A DNA stretch of 64,000 nucleotides from Stomoxys calcitrans (GCF_963082655.1 NC_081556.1:151931501-151995500); one strand, 5' to 3'; counted from the stretch's first letter, positions 43,066 through 54,083 are shown. A program made the numbers and translations. Notes: a model not told the origin generated them from the letters alone.

Positions 43066-43623
43066 CTTTAGAAACTGCATGCTGCAATAGCGACACCTGA
43101 TATCCACCTCGTCGTGTAGGATAGGATGGTCTGCTTTGTCGTAAGGTGGTGTTGCTGGTGGTGCCGCTGTTGATGGCTTTGTTACTGTTGCTACCTTACC
43201 AACCACTGGTGTTGGCGATGTTTTGCCTGCTGCTGTTGTTGTTGCTGTTGTTGTTAAGGAAGCTTCATTTTGAGTGGTAGTAAAATACTCTTTGTACCCT
43301 GATGTTTCCAAAGTCCCCACAGATTCTGGCCTTGTCTGCGGTGGTAATGGTGTAGGTGTTGGAGTTTCCCTCTTAGCTGCCACTGTTGTCTCTGTTTGCG
43401 TAGGATGTGTTTCTGTTGTTGTTGCTGCTGGAGGTTTTATATCAAATAAATTGTTAACATCGTTTGGCAACAGCCATCCTTGTTTGGGTTTTATTTCAAT
43501 GGCATATGTATCTTCCAGGAAAATATTGTCGTTGGCAGCGTCACTACTCGAATCAGTGACAGTGCCATCAGCATCCGTGCAAAAGCGCCGACTTTGTTGT
43601 GATGATGCTTCTGTTGCCAATGG
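43066..43623 (-). CDS. Ipk1: Ipk1 coding exon (EIKPKQG and RYC motifs around a Thr/Pro-rich insert)
   Basis: The catalytic motif TYAIEIKPKQGW (human CVEIKPKQGF) is near residue 45 of the exon's 186, and HDEVDIRCRYCSMQFLK (human HKVCRYCMHQHLK) is at its end, before donor AAAG|GTAATT. Ipk1 transfers phosphate from ATP to the 2-position of Ins(1,3,4,5,6)P5, making InsP6. The EIKPK Lys residues contact ATP and inositol phosphates, and the RYC segment belongs to a conserved Cys-containing site in the family. Human IPPK has about 15 residues between the two motifs, against about 125 here, rich in Thr, Pro and Ala and coded by GTTGTT-type runs. Acceptor ATGAAG|CC at 43623/43624 is inferred: it is the first AG after a long T tract and preserves phase 0. 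Confidence 0.9.
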
Positions 43624-45531
43624 CTTCATTTGATAGTTTTTTTTTTGTTTTGTTTTATTTTTGCAACATCCCACGAATAGAGTGATAACAAAAGGACCAG
43701 GGCCAGTACCAGGTACATATCGCCCCAACAGCACAAATGAAAAAAAAAAAACGGCAATTTTCCCAAAGAGGTCACAGGCACCACGCACAGCAAAAGATAC
43801 ACGGTCGAGTCCAAGTGCAGTCCAGTTAAAAGCCATGAAAAATAATAAATTTTATGAGAATGAAAACAAAAATGAAAATAAAGGAGGAAAGAAAACGAGG
43901 CAATTGCGGTTGAGGAGAATCTTTTATACCCTAAAACGTATATTGGTTTCACCTAAAAGCACCTAAATGGGACAAAACTCAAATTTTTGTCATTAAACAA
44001 AAAGTAAAAACGATTTCTTGATTATTTTAAGAGCGTTTTCAAATAATTGTGCCCTCTGGCCGTTTTCTTTGACAAAAATAGCCAAAATCCTTCTAAAGGG
44101 GAAATATGTTTTTAAAATCAGCATTTTGAGTAAAATATGGGTTTTAACCAATTTCGCTGAAATAAAGAACATTGAGTGTGGTTATGCCCATTGTGCCAAA
44201 TATGGTCCACTTCGAACCATATTTGGATAGAGTTACCATATACCAAGGGTACAATGAGATTAATATGCCTCGATGGTAGGGTGAATGGGGTTACACAAAA
44301 CTCAAACAAATAAATAAAAGCAGACACATCGCTGCAAACAAAAATCACAGACATAAAAAATAAATTGTAGACTAAAATTTTTTATGTTCACAAAAAGTAA
44401 AATAAGATTTAAAAAAAACTACGAAAAAGCAATGATGCATTGTCCTGTGTCTGGGAAAATGAACGGAAACCATCAGTTGTTGTTGATGTTGGCAACATGA
44501 AATTCAGCATCAGCAACAACACCAGCAGCAGCAGTTGTTGCAATTTTTTATTGCCCTCTTTTTTTTTTGCGGGAAGGCATTACATCACCGAAAGCAAAAG
44601 GAAAACCAAAGACAGTCCAACAATCTCTCAACACTCACAGACACACACACACATCCATATTGAACGTACGAATGCAGGATTATCACATGTGGACAAGAGG
44701 ATATCTGTCGGTCAGCTAGCGGTGTCCGCTTTGAGGAAACCCTTAAGATGAATTATGAGATTTTCTTTCGATTTTTTATTTTTGTTTCCACCGGGGCAGG
44801 AGACAGGCAAAAAGAATTATCTCTATAAAGCCAGCCATAAAATTGGCAGTTTTGTTGAGATTTGGACATTTTGGCAAGGGTTAAGGTATGGGCTTTATTG
44901 ACTTGATGCAGAATGGGTGAGGTGGAGAGCACACGTTTTTTTCCCGATTGGTTTCAAGGACTATAAAGAGAATTTTATAGTCCTTAGATACTTGACCAAA
45001 AGGTTACACGAAACGACTCATTTTATTAACTAAACTACAATGGAGCGGCAATCAATCTAGGAAAAGGACAAACGATACTCAAACTACCAGACAACAGATG
45101 AAGATGAATTAGTATGGACTTGGAACAAAATTAAACTCCCAAAAAAACTAAAAATAGATTGGGGAAAGGAAAAATTGATACGAAAATGAAGAAAAAACTT
45201 AAAATGTATCGGCCCTCAACATACACACACATATTAAGGAATTTTGGTAAGATTTAAAAAAATTGCAACAAAATTGCTGAAACTTTTTTTTTTATATTCT
45301 TGCAAGACGGATCTGTAGCCAGGCATTCATAGCCATGTGACAATGTCCTGTAATAAAATGTGCCCATATACTCACGAGTACTAGAAGTTGTTTGCGTACT
45401 TTATTTGTCAGTAGAAGAGAGAGGGAGAGTGCGTGAAGGAGAGCAAAATTTTGAGATTGCTTGCAAATTTCTGCTGAAGTTTTTTTTTCGAAATGACACA
45501 CAGTGGGATAAAATCAAAAAAAAAAAAAAAC
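43624..45531. other. Ipk1 intron segment, mostly unrecognised
   Basis: It holds a T tract at about 43740-43750 (on the - strand, upstream of the inferred acceptor), an INE-like A-unit scrap at about 44165-44260, an (AC)n run at 44640-44652, and an open frame at 44440-44751 with no recognisable domain. The long - strand open frame that continues upstream from 43623 to 43836 is intronic, because its residues have no Ipk1 counterpart. Confidence 0.5.
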
Positions 45532-45842
45532 ACAAGTAAAATGGCTTTAAGGCGGCCTGGCCGAACTTTGAATACCCACCACCTCGGGTATTTATGTTAA
45601 CCACCTTTCGTCATAATCCGGTGAAAATAAATAATTTATGCCTCCGTACCCGTTATAAGACCACTCAATGTCCGTGTCGAATTTGGTCCAAATCGTACCA
45701 TTTTTCGGTATAGCTGCTATATACCGAAAGATGGTACGATTTGGACCAAATTTGACACGGACATTGAGTGGTCTTATAACGGCTACGAAAAATGGTACGA
45801 TTTGGACCAAATTCGACACGGATATTGAGTGGTCTTATGACG
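45532..45842 (-). mobile_element. INE-1-like fragment, subfamily A, with perfect-looking hairpin
   Basis: The terminus is 'GGCGGCCTGGCCGAACTTTG' and 'ACCCACCACCTCGGGTATTT'. An inverted duplication follows: arms 45652-45712 and 45720-45780 are 61 bp each with two mismatches and a 7-base loop. A third, direct copy of the second arm lies at about 45785-45838. No normal 153-bp units remain. Confidence 0.8.
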
Positions 45843-46958
45843 TTTGAAATGTCTTCCTTGGGGCTTTTGCCTGTCAATTCAACAATTCCCACGCATTTTG
45901 TCCGCGTTCTCCAACACGCTTCTCGATCTGTACTTTGTGAGTGACACTTCTAAAGTACTCCTATACGACCAACTGTCAGCCTCATGTTTTTCGAACCATG
46001 AATTGATCTTTTTATGTGAATAAGTTTCCCTAGTCCATCGAGAACTGCGATGTGCACCGCAAAGATAATACAGCGGATTCAGAGGACATGTTGTCTTTTC
46101 ATAGGCGATGCGAAGAGGATCACGCTCCGAAAATTATTCTACTGGAGACTATTCTAGATATCCGACCCATAGACATACAGATTAAGTGTGAGGCAGTCAC
46201 TACATCTATGAGACTTAAAGCGATGCACATAGGGATAGAACCGAAAAAATCCCCCAGGACAAGGGAAACTTATTCACATAGAGATTTTGCCAGTCTCAAT
46301 AATGATTTTTGGCTTTCGAGTGCTGTGCTTATCGACTGGGATCTGATATTTCGTATGGAAACTATCGATGCACAAACTGACTTTCTACAGAGGAATATTC
46401 GTGACCTACAGGAACTTACGGTTCCACTCAAGGCTAAAGAAGTGTCCTTCAGATCGAAACCGTTGTTCTCCCGGGATATTCGTACGGCTATTCACGAGAG
46501 GAATATGTCGCATCGCAGGTGGATATGTTTCAGGACGCCTGAGTTTCATGATGCCTTTCGCTCAGCAAGAGACCACGTCAATAAGTTGTTTAAGATAGCC
46601 AAGAAATACTACCATTACAGACGCATTACTTCTGCAATAGACTCCAAGAGAACTTGGAAGGTTATTCGAGACATAGCAATTGGGAACATCTATTAGTATA
46701 GATGTTCAACAAACTTGAACATCACCTGGCTTAATTATGCCTTTGTTAATGTCCCACAGATCCCAGTTGATCCCAATTTCGTCTCTCTCGATGACGAGTC
46801 TGGTTTTGGCTTCAGCTATATTGGTCCCGCCGGCTACGTAACTGCCTTGGCAGAGGTCACTGAGATGATCAGGGTCAATTTGGAGAATGACAAGATAAAT
46901 TTCCTTGTTCTTCTTGACCATTCTAGGATCATTCCTTGTTATGTGATACGATGAGACA
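45843..46958 (+). pseudogene. RNase H-class LINE (I/R1-like), scrambled endonuclease fragment
   Basis: Endonuclease-like words appear across frames: 'LLYDQLSASCFSNHELIFL', then 'LIDWDLIFRMETIDAQTDFL' and 'PLFSRDIRTAIHERNMSHRR' (46310-46520), and after a stop 'FVNVPQIPVD' and 'ESGFGFSYIGPAGYVTAL', the linker toward the reverse transcriptase. At about 46050-46230 a reverse-transcriptase C-terminal piece, 'LETILDIRPIDIQIKCEAV', lies upstream of its normal place and homologous to 47200-47290. The order is therefore rearranged and the copy is dead. Confidence 0.7.
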
Positions 46959-46959
46959 T

Positions 46960-47084
46960 TTTTACAATTTTTCTTCTACGTTAAATCGTCTGAGAATTTT
47001 ACAACGAACCGAAATATATATAATTTATAGGGTCGAAAATGGATATTTCGATGTGTTACAAACGGAATGACTAAATGAATAAAC
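46960..47084 (-). mobile_element. INE-1-like head, left part (split by LINE)
   Basis: 'ATATATATAATTTATAGGGT', 'GATATTTCGATGTGTTACAA' and 'ACGGAATGAC' are the A-type head. The rest, 'CCCCTATCCTACGGTGATGG' and GTATAAA, is at 48275-48304 after the LINE insertion. Confidence 0.8.
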
Positions 47085-48261
47085 AGGATCGTGATTACAC
47101 CAATACTTACTTAAGTGCAACAAAAGGACCATACAACAGGTTCAGAGAACATGTTGTCTTGGCTTAGGCGGAGCGATGAGGACCACTCCCACTAGGGCAC
47201 TGGAGACTATTCTAGATATCCGACCCGTTGACATACAGATTTAGTTGAGGCTGCCACTGCGGCTATGAGACTTAAGGCGATGGGCGAATGGATTGAAGAT
47301 GGGAGCAGATTATACCATCGCGGTATAATCGAGGCGACGATAGGAAACCTGGAAGGAAGGGAAGAGGTTTCCGATCCGATACCTGAGATGAACCTTGAAG
47401 TCGAGTGCGAGGCACTGCAAGAGGACAGAGTGGGCCTGGGGGTTTACATTGAGAACCCAGGGACTGAGATCTGTTTTAGACTGTCTGACCATAATACGGT
47501 CCTGCAGGCGGAGATCCGGGCGATCACTGAAAGCGTGAAGTGGTATGGGGCTAACTCGAGGACGTCGAGTGTCGAGTAAAATTGCCATAAGGGCAATAAC
47601 AACCAGGACGGTAAGGTCACGAACAGTCTTGCATTGTGAGAAGGAGATTAACGCCTTCTCTGTGGATGGCAAAATCCGCATCGTTTGGGTGCTGGGCCAT
47701 AACGAAGTAAGGGGAATTGAAAGGGCAGACGATTTGGCATTTCGGGTCGACGCAGTCCAAGTTAAGGGAGTGGGTGACGAATGCGCATGCAACATTGTGG
47801 AACAGCTAAATGATCGGTAGGACGTCGAAAATCCTATGGGGGGATCCAGATCGTGAGAAGACGAGGCTATTACTGAAAGGAAGTAAGAAGGAGGTCAGTA
47901 TTGCTATTGGTATCATAACGGGAAACATAGGACTACGAGCTCACTTATGTAAAATCGGTGCGGCAAGTAATAGCATGTGTAGGGCATGCGGGAAAGATGA
48001 TGAGACGTTCCGTCATTGCCCGGCTTTCACGTCTAACAGATACCGGCACTTAGGTGGAGACACAACATCAGACATGAACCAACTTAGGGGAGTGGTATTG
48101 AAAACAATTAAGGATTTTGAATACCCAACTAAAAATATTATTTTTAGAGGTTACTTTATAGTTTTTAGAGCGCTCAACAAGCCGATTACTGGCTTAGGTG
48201 TATGTCCATAGTGGCATGGGGCGGATTAATATCTGCTCCCTCTTTTCAACCTAACCTAACA
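47085..48261 (+). pseudogene. RNase H-class LINE 3' part with 13-bp target-site duplication
   Basis: The insertion is flanked by identical TAAATGAATAAAC at 47072-47084 and 48262-48274. From the 5' end the frames give the end of the reverse transcriptase ('LETILDIRPVDIQI', 'EWIEDGSRLYHRGIIEA'), an RNase H domain ('NTVLQAEIRAITESVKWYG', 'VWVLGHNEVRGIERADDLA') and a C-terminal region with 'CRACGKDDETFRHCPAF' (Cys/His). The 3' end is CAACCTAACCTAACA. It is 5'-truncated with at least two frameshifts (near 47570 and 47815). The architecture fits the I/R1/LOA group of LINEs carrying RNase H (family knowledge). Confidence 0.85.
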
Positions 48262-48304
48262 TAAATGAATAAACCCCCTATCCTACGGTGATGGGTATAA
48301 AAAT

Positions 48305-48610
48305 GATAATCGAACGAATCTCGTCCAAAATTTGAACAAATAAATATAGAAATCGTTTTTCCCCAAAACCAGTGGAGCTATTGTACACCTCAAGCGGATT
48401 TGTTTTGTGGGAACAAAAATTTTTTTAGGGACGAACATTTTTTTTTTAAATGCCTGGGTGACTAATTTTAGTGGCCCGCCAAAAGGCGACCGGGAAACCT
48501 AGGGCGTTGAAATGTTGCACACAATCGCGCTAACCTCTCAGCTCTAACCATTTCAAATGTCAAAGAGATATCTCTACCCGTTCTCACACGGCATAATTTT
48601 ACTAATTTTT
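48305..48610. other. Ipk1 intron segment, nothing recognised
   Basis: AT-rich DNA between two INE-like elements, with no other signal. Confidence 0.4.
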
Positions 48611-49901
48611 TATACCCTCCATCATAGGATGGGGGTATAATAATTTCGTCATTCTGTTTGTAACTACTCGAAATATTCGTCTGAGACCCCATAAAGTATA
48701 TATATTCTTGATCGTCGTGGCATTTTATGTCGATCTAGCCATGTCTGTCCGTGTGCCCGTCCGTCCGTCTGTCTGTCGAAAGCACGCTAACTTTCCAAGG
48801 AGTAAAGCTAGCAACTTGAAATTTTGCACAAATACTTCTTATAAGTGTAAGTCGGTTGGGATTGAAAATAGGCAAAATCGATCCATGTTTTGATATACAT
48901 GTATGATAGCCGATCTTGGGTCTTGACTTCTTAAGCCTCTAAAGGTTGCAATTCTTATCCGATTGGAATGAAATTTTGCACGACGTGTTTTGTTATGATA
49001 TCCAACAACTGTGCCGAGTATAGTTCAAATTGGTACATAACCTAATATAGCTGCCATATAAACCGATCTTGGGTCTTGACTTCTTGAGCCTCTAGAGGGC
49101 GCAATTCTCCTCCAACTTGACTGAAATTTTGCACATAGTGTTTTGATATCACTTTCAACAACTGTGCTAAGTATGGTCAAAATCGGTTTATAGCCTGATA
49201 TAGCTGCCATATAAACCGATCTTGGGTCTTGACTTCTCGAGCTTTTTGAAGTCGCAATTCTTATCCGATTTGGCTGTAATTTTGTATGATGTGTTTTATT
49301 ATGACTTTCAACAACTTTGCTGAGTTCGGTCAAAATCGGTTCATAACCTGATATACCTGCCATATTGACCTCTTGAGCATTTAGAAGGCGCAATTCTTAT
49401 CCGATTTGACTGAAATTTTGCACGTGGTGTTTTGGCATCACTTCCAACATTTGTGCGAAGTATGGTCTAAATCGGTCCATAACCTGGTATAGGTGCCATA
49501 CAAGCCGATCTTGACTTCTTGAGCCACTAGAGAGCGCTGTTATCATCCGATTTGGCTTAAATTTTGCGTGTGGTGTTTTGATATGACTTCCAAAAATTGT
49601 GATGAATATGGCGCAAATCGGTACATAACCTTATACAGCTCCCATATAAACCGATCTCTCGATTTTGCTTCTTGAGCCCCTACAAGGCCCAATTCTTATC
49701 CGAATGGGCTGAAATATTACGCAATATTCTGCATTTAATTCATTTCTAGTCCGAATCGGACTATAATTTGATATAGCTCCAATATGCTTAACAGTCCTTA
49801 ATCATTATTCCTTGTTTGCTTAAAAAGAGATACTGCGCAAAGAACTCGACGAATGCGATCCATGGTTTCGGCCCGGCCGAACTTAGCACGTTCTTATTTG
49901 T
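48611..49901 (+). mobile_element. INE-1-like element, subfamily B
   Basis: The head TATACCCTCCATCATAGGAT is followed by ATATATATTCTTGATCGTC and (GTCY)n ('CGTCCGTCCGTCTGTCTGTC'). About six units follow, including one that ends 'CCTCTAGAGGGCGCAATTCT'. The terminus is TTTCGGCCCGGCCGAACTTAG. Nearly full length. Confidence 0.85.
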
Positions 49902-50640
49902 TTTTTTTTCTATTTTCTTCCACTGTGTGACATTTGCAGCATCGAACAAATGTTTTATGAATAACAACTCTTTTATACAATTGAACAGCAAAATGAGCCT
50001 TACTCTCCTGCAAAGTTATTACTGGGAAATTTTTATAATTCAATTATTTTTCCATTATCTTCGCTCAAAGGAATCATCCTTGTGCTATTTCCCTCCTTTA
50101 TTAAAACTATCTTAATTTGGAACTTTAATGAAATTGCTCAAGGAAATTAATTTTCATTCTTTTCCAAAATATTTGTGCAATTTTATTCCCTGTGATCTCA
50201 CAGCAATGGCCCATGATTGCTATGATGACGAAGAAGCAACATGAATGAGTTGGTGTTGCATGTTTAGTTCATTGCAACATTTTGTTGCATGAATACAATT
50301 TTAAGCAATAAACTTGAACACAATACAGAGAAGAAAAAAAAAACCAACGATGCCCTTGCTCACGGGCACAACAATGGCGAGCTAAAAAGAAATTACATGG
50401 ATGATTTATTATTTTCTAAGAAAATAAACAAAGGATCCCCCCTCTATACGTCCAACTCAAAAAGCTTCAAAATATGCAAACATACACACACACACACAGA
50501 GTGAGGGGTAGAGAACAGAGAAATGGAAAAAACACGGAACATAAAACAAAATTGTTGCTGCAGTCACCAACATGGGCCAAAATAAGGATGCGTATTGGAT
50601 GCCATCTACGCTGTAAAAAAAATAAACTGTAAGGATAGAC
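49902..50640. other. Ipk1 intron segment, nothing recognised
   Basis: AT-rich with an (AC)n run near 50486-50498. No coding signal identified. Confidence 0.4.
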
Positions 50641-51330
50641 AAAAGTCGGGCGCAGCTGACTATATGATACCCTTCACCGCGGAGTCTGACAAAATACTTC
50701 GTGCAAAAATTGATTCAAATTGGATAAGAATTGCGCCCTCTAGAGGCTCAAGAAGATAGGTTTATCTGACAGCTATATCTGGTTATGGACCGATTTGAAT
50801 CATACAGAGTTGTTGGAAGTGATACCAAAACACTACGTGCAAAAATTCATTCAAATTGGATAAGAATTGCGCCCTCTAGAGGCTCAAGAAGTCAAGACCC
50901 ATGATCGGTTTATGTGGCAGCTATGACAAACCATGGACCGATTTAAACCATACGTAGCGCAGTTGTTGGAAGTGATACCAAAACACCACGTGCAAATTTT
51001 CAGTCAAATCGGACCAGAATTTTGCCCTCTAGAGGCTCATATGGCAGCTATATCAAAACATGGACCGATATGGCCCATTTAGAATCCCAACTGACCTACT
51101 CTAATAAGAAGTATTTGTGCAAAATTTCAGGCGGCTAGCTTTACTCCTTCGAAAGTTAGCGTGCTTTCGACAGACAGACGGACGGACAGACATGGCTAGA
51201 TCGACATAAAATGTCACGACGATCGACGAAGAATATATATACTTTATGGGGTCTCAAACGAATATTTCGAGTAGTCACAAACACAATGACGAAATTAGTA
51301 TACTCCCATCCTATGGTGGAGGGTATAAAA
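50641..51330 (-). mobile_element. INE-1-like element, subfamily B, terminus lost
   Basis: Three units, then 'ACAGACAGACGGACGGACAG', ATATATACTTTATGGGGTC and the stem-loop 'CCCATCCTATGGTGGAGGG'. Units at 50733-50746 and 50869-50882 both contain the exact word GCGCCCTCTAGAGG. Confidence 0.85.
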
Positions 51331-51333
51331 TTT

Positions 51334-52619
51334 GAAGGCGATCTAGCCATGTCCGCCCGTCTGTTGAAATCACGCTACAGTCTTAAAAAATAGAGATATT
51401 GAGCTGAAACATTGCACAGATTCTTGGTTTGTCCATAAGCAGATTAAGTTCGAAGATAGGCTACATCGGACTATATTTGCTATAACACCCATGTAGACCG
51501 ATCCGCCGATTTAGGGTCGTAGGCCCATAAAAGCTAAATTTGTTATCCAATTTGGCTAAAATTTGGGATAGTGAGTTGTGTTAGGCCCTTCGACATCTTT
51601 TTTCAATTTGGCCCAGATCGGTCCAGATTTGTATATAGCTGTCATATAGGCCGATCCCCCAATTTAGGGTCTCAGGTTCATAAAAGCCACATTTATTATC
51701 CGATTTGGCTGAAATTAGGACAGTAAGTTGTGTTAGGCACTTCAATATCCTTCGTCAATTTGACCCAGATCGGTATAGATTTGAATATAGCTGCCATATA
51801 GACCGATTTCTCGATTTAAGGTTTTGGGGCCATAAAGGGCGCATTTATTCTCCGATTTCGCCGAAATTTGGAACAGTGAGTTGTGTTAGGTCCTTCGACA
51901 TTCTTCTTGAATTTGGCTCAGATCGTTCAAGATTAACATATAGCTGCCATATAGACCGATCTCTCGATTTAAGGTTTTGGGGCCATAAAAGGTGCATTTA
52001 TTGTCCGATGTCGCCGAAATTCGGGACAGTGAGTTGTGTTAGGCCACTCGACATTCTTCTCGAATTTTGCCCAGATCGGTCCAGATTTGAATATAGCTGC
52101 CATATAGACCGATATCTCGGTTTACGGTTTTGGGCCCATAAAGGGCGCATTTATACTCCGATTTCGCAGAAATTTGGAACAGTGAGTTGTGTTAGGATCT
52201 TCGAAATTTTTCTGAGACTTGGCTCAAATCGGTCTAGATGTGGATGCAGCTGCCATACAGACCGATATCTCGATTTAAAGTCTTGGCCACATAAAAGGCG
52301 CATTTATAATCCGATTTCACTGAAATTTGATACAGTGACTTATGTTTGGCTTTTAGACATTCGAGTCGTATATGGTTCAGATCAGTTTATTTTTGGATAT
52401 AGCTACTAAAAAGATCAATATTTTGTTATACACAATTGAACAATGTCTTGTACTTATTAGTATTTGGTCCACATCGGAACATATTTCGATGTAGCTGCTA
52501 TGGGGCATAAGGTATGCATTTTTTACCTGATTTTGACGAAAGGTGGTTTACATATATATTACCGAGGTGGTGGGTATCCAAAGTTCGGCCCGACCGTACT
52601 TAACGCCGTTTTACTTGTT
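51334..52619 (+). mobile_element. INE-1-like element, subfamily A
   Basis: It starts inside the head at 'GATCTAGCCATGTCCGCCCG' and 'TCTGTTGAAATCACGC', then seven units ('TTGTGTTAGGCCCTTCGACA', 'GGGGCCATAAAAGG'). The terminus is 'GAGGTGGTGGGTATCC' and TTCGGCCCGACCGTACTTAA with two palindrome mutations. The 234-codon open frame inside it (51705-52409) is repeat translation. Confidence 0.85.
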
Positions 52620-52770
52620 AATGACAGTAGCGTGATTTCAACAGACAGACGGACGGGCATGGCTAGACCGTCTTAGCTTTTTACGACGATATGCATACTT
52701 TATAGAGTCAGACATTTCGATACGTATGACAAAATGAATATATCCCCATCCTTCGGTGGTGGGTATACAA
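52620..52770 (-). mobile_element. INE-1-like head fragment, subfamily A
   Basis: 'ACAGACAGACGGACGGGCAT', 'GACGATATGCATACTTTATA' and 'CCCCATCCTTCGGTGGTGGG'. It is a solo head in the opposite orientation, joined to the end of the preceding element. Confidence 0.75.
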
Positions 52771-53099
52771 TTTTTCAGAAAAATTCAAGAAATTTTTCCT
52801 AAAGGCAAATTTTATTTTCTATAAAGGCAAAATTTCGATGAAATTTGGAATGTAGAATAGATTTTAAGATATATAGTTTGAAGGTAAAATGTGTCTAAGA
52901 CCAACGTTTCAATGAAATTTTGATGGCATGTTCCCTCTATCACCTAATCTAAATAAATATTTACATTTGAAACTCTAAAGAAAATATTCGTTTTTTCTCG
53001 GTGTACCATAGATGTATTGGTGAGTGGGAGTTAAGGTTTCTCTTTCATGGAGTTCCATTCGAATGCCATGCTAGAGTAGCAGTAGAAAATTGGTTTTAC
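52771..53099. other. Ipk1 intron with AAATTTC-type simple repeat
   Basis: 52775-52930 repeats 'GGCAAAATTTCGATGAAATT'-like words, similar to 55905-56050. Nothing else recognised. Confidence 0.4.
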
Positions 53100-53200
53100 C
53101 TGTAAATTGGAAAATAAAATATCGAACTCTGTTGGCAATTGAGTAGCATCTGGCAGTAGCAAACCGTAATGGCCACCAAATTCTTTATCCAAACGATTAG
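53100..53200 (-). CDS. Ipk1: Ipk1 most upstream coding exon found
   Basis: Acceptor GGTGTGCAG|CT at 53200/53201 follows a pyrimidine-rich tract, and donor TTTACAG|GTAAAA is at 53100/53099. It encodes NRLDKEFGGHYGLLLPDATQ followed by LPTEFDILFSNLQ, corresponding to RCDKDLDTLSGYAMCLPNLT of human IPPK. It enters needing one base and leaves in phase 0. The N-terminal ATP-binding lobe (the GEGN motif and the VLR strand, about 90 residues in human) is missing; no matching exon was found between 53201 and 64000 on the - strand. In total 604 residues are assigned in the window, against 491 for whole human IPPK, because of two low-complexity inserts. Confidence 0.85.
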
Positions 53201-53366
53201 CTGCACACCAGTCAGTCCATGATGGGGGTCAAGAGGATGAAAAGCATGAAACAAAGAGAGAAAATAAAAACAAAATATAAGAATTTTAAGGCAAATAGAA
53301 ATTGCTGCAGCAGTGCTGAAAATAAAACAAAATATTACAAAGTTTATGTTGTTCCTTTCAATTTGT

Positions 53367-53475
53367 ATTTTTTATAACCACCACCATAGATACGATGGGG
53401 GTATACTAATCTAGTCACTTCGTTTGTAACACCTGGAAAGACTAATCTGTAACCCCAGAAAATATATGCATTGGG
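53367..53475 (+). mobile_element. INE-1-like head fragment
   Basis: 'CACCACCATAGATACGATGG', 'GGGTATACTAATCTAGTCAC' and 'CGTTTGTAACACCTGG'. Solo head, truncated after AATATATGCATTG. Confidence 0.7.
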
Positions 53476-53619
53476 CCGATTTGATCTGTATGGATGGGAA
53501 AATAAATAAAAAATCGTATAGAAAAAACGTAAACTACATACAATTCTAAGATGTTTCTCCAAAGAAACCGTGTATCTAAAATCCGTGCCTCTCAACTTCA
53601 AAACTTTTTTCCTGTTCTG

Positions 53620-54083
53620 TCATGGCCGACCCGGAATAACTATGAGCATCACACAGGCTGAAACTTTGAGCTCCGATATGTGTGTTGTTCATCTTTATCA
53701 CGGGTAGCTTAGCTGAAAGCTACCGATCGCCTCCGCAGGTTTAGGATGGTGGAAGTTATTTTATGCGGAGTAGGCTGCAAATGTGGCCGCGGGCAGTCAG
53801 CGATTTTCGAGAGGAGAGTCTCAGTGAGGAGTCAGGTGGCACTTAATTAAATACTAAGTACCAATGATACTCGAGATGACAAGGCGAGTTATCGTCGCCT
53901 TCAAATAACCAATGGCCAACATCAGCGTCTGTTCCCAGGTTAGGGGCGGCTGGAGGCGAGCGTCGGATCTTGGAGCAAAAGGCTCGCCACAACAAGGGAT
54001 ACATGTGCAATCCCACAAAAAACATGCGGTTGGGCGCTGGGCCAGTAACCCGCCTCCGGAAAACTATGAGAAACAAAGGTATT
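53620..54083 (+). pseudogene. RTE-type LINE leader fragment
   Basis: It matches 6365-6790 in order: 'CGGAATAACTATGAGCATCA', 'TGAAAGCTACCGATCG', 'AATACTAAGTACCAATGATA', 'GAGATGACAAGGCGAGTTAT', 'TTCCCAGGTTAGGGGCGGC' and 'CAAGGGATACATGTGC'. It breaks off just after the leader, so no protein-coding part is present. Confidence 0.8.

Noticed and set aside
43624..43836. N-terminal extension of the Ipk1 exon starting MAFNWTALGLDRVSF
   Set aside because: It continues the open frame but has no counterpart in Ipk1 and contains a splice-acceptor-like T tract. The upstream exon at 53100-53200 joins in phase at 43623.
48900..49393. - strand frames 'SRSQDPRSVYMAAISGY'
   Set aside because: Same B-unit translation as in many other copies; not a protein family.
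51705..52409. 234-codon + strand open frame with repeating 'SCHIDR' motifs
   Set aside because: It is the translation of 153-bp subfamily A units. The period equals 51 codons, and the same peptide appears from unrelated copies.
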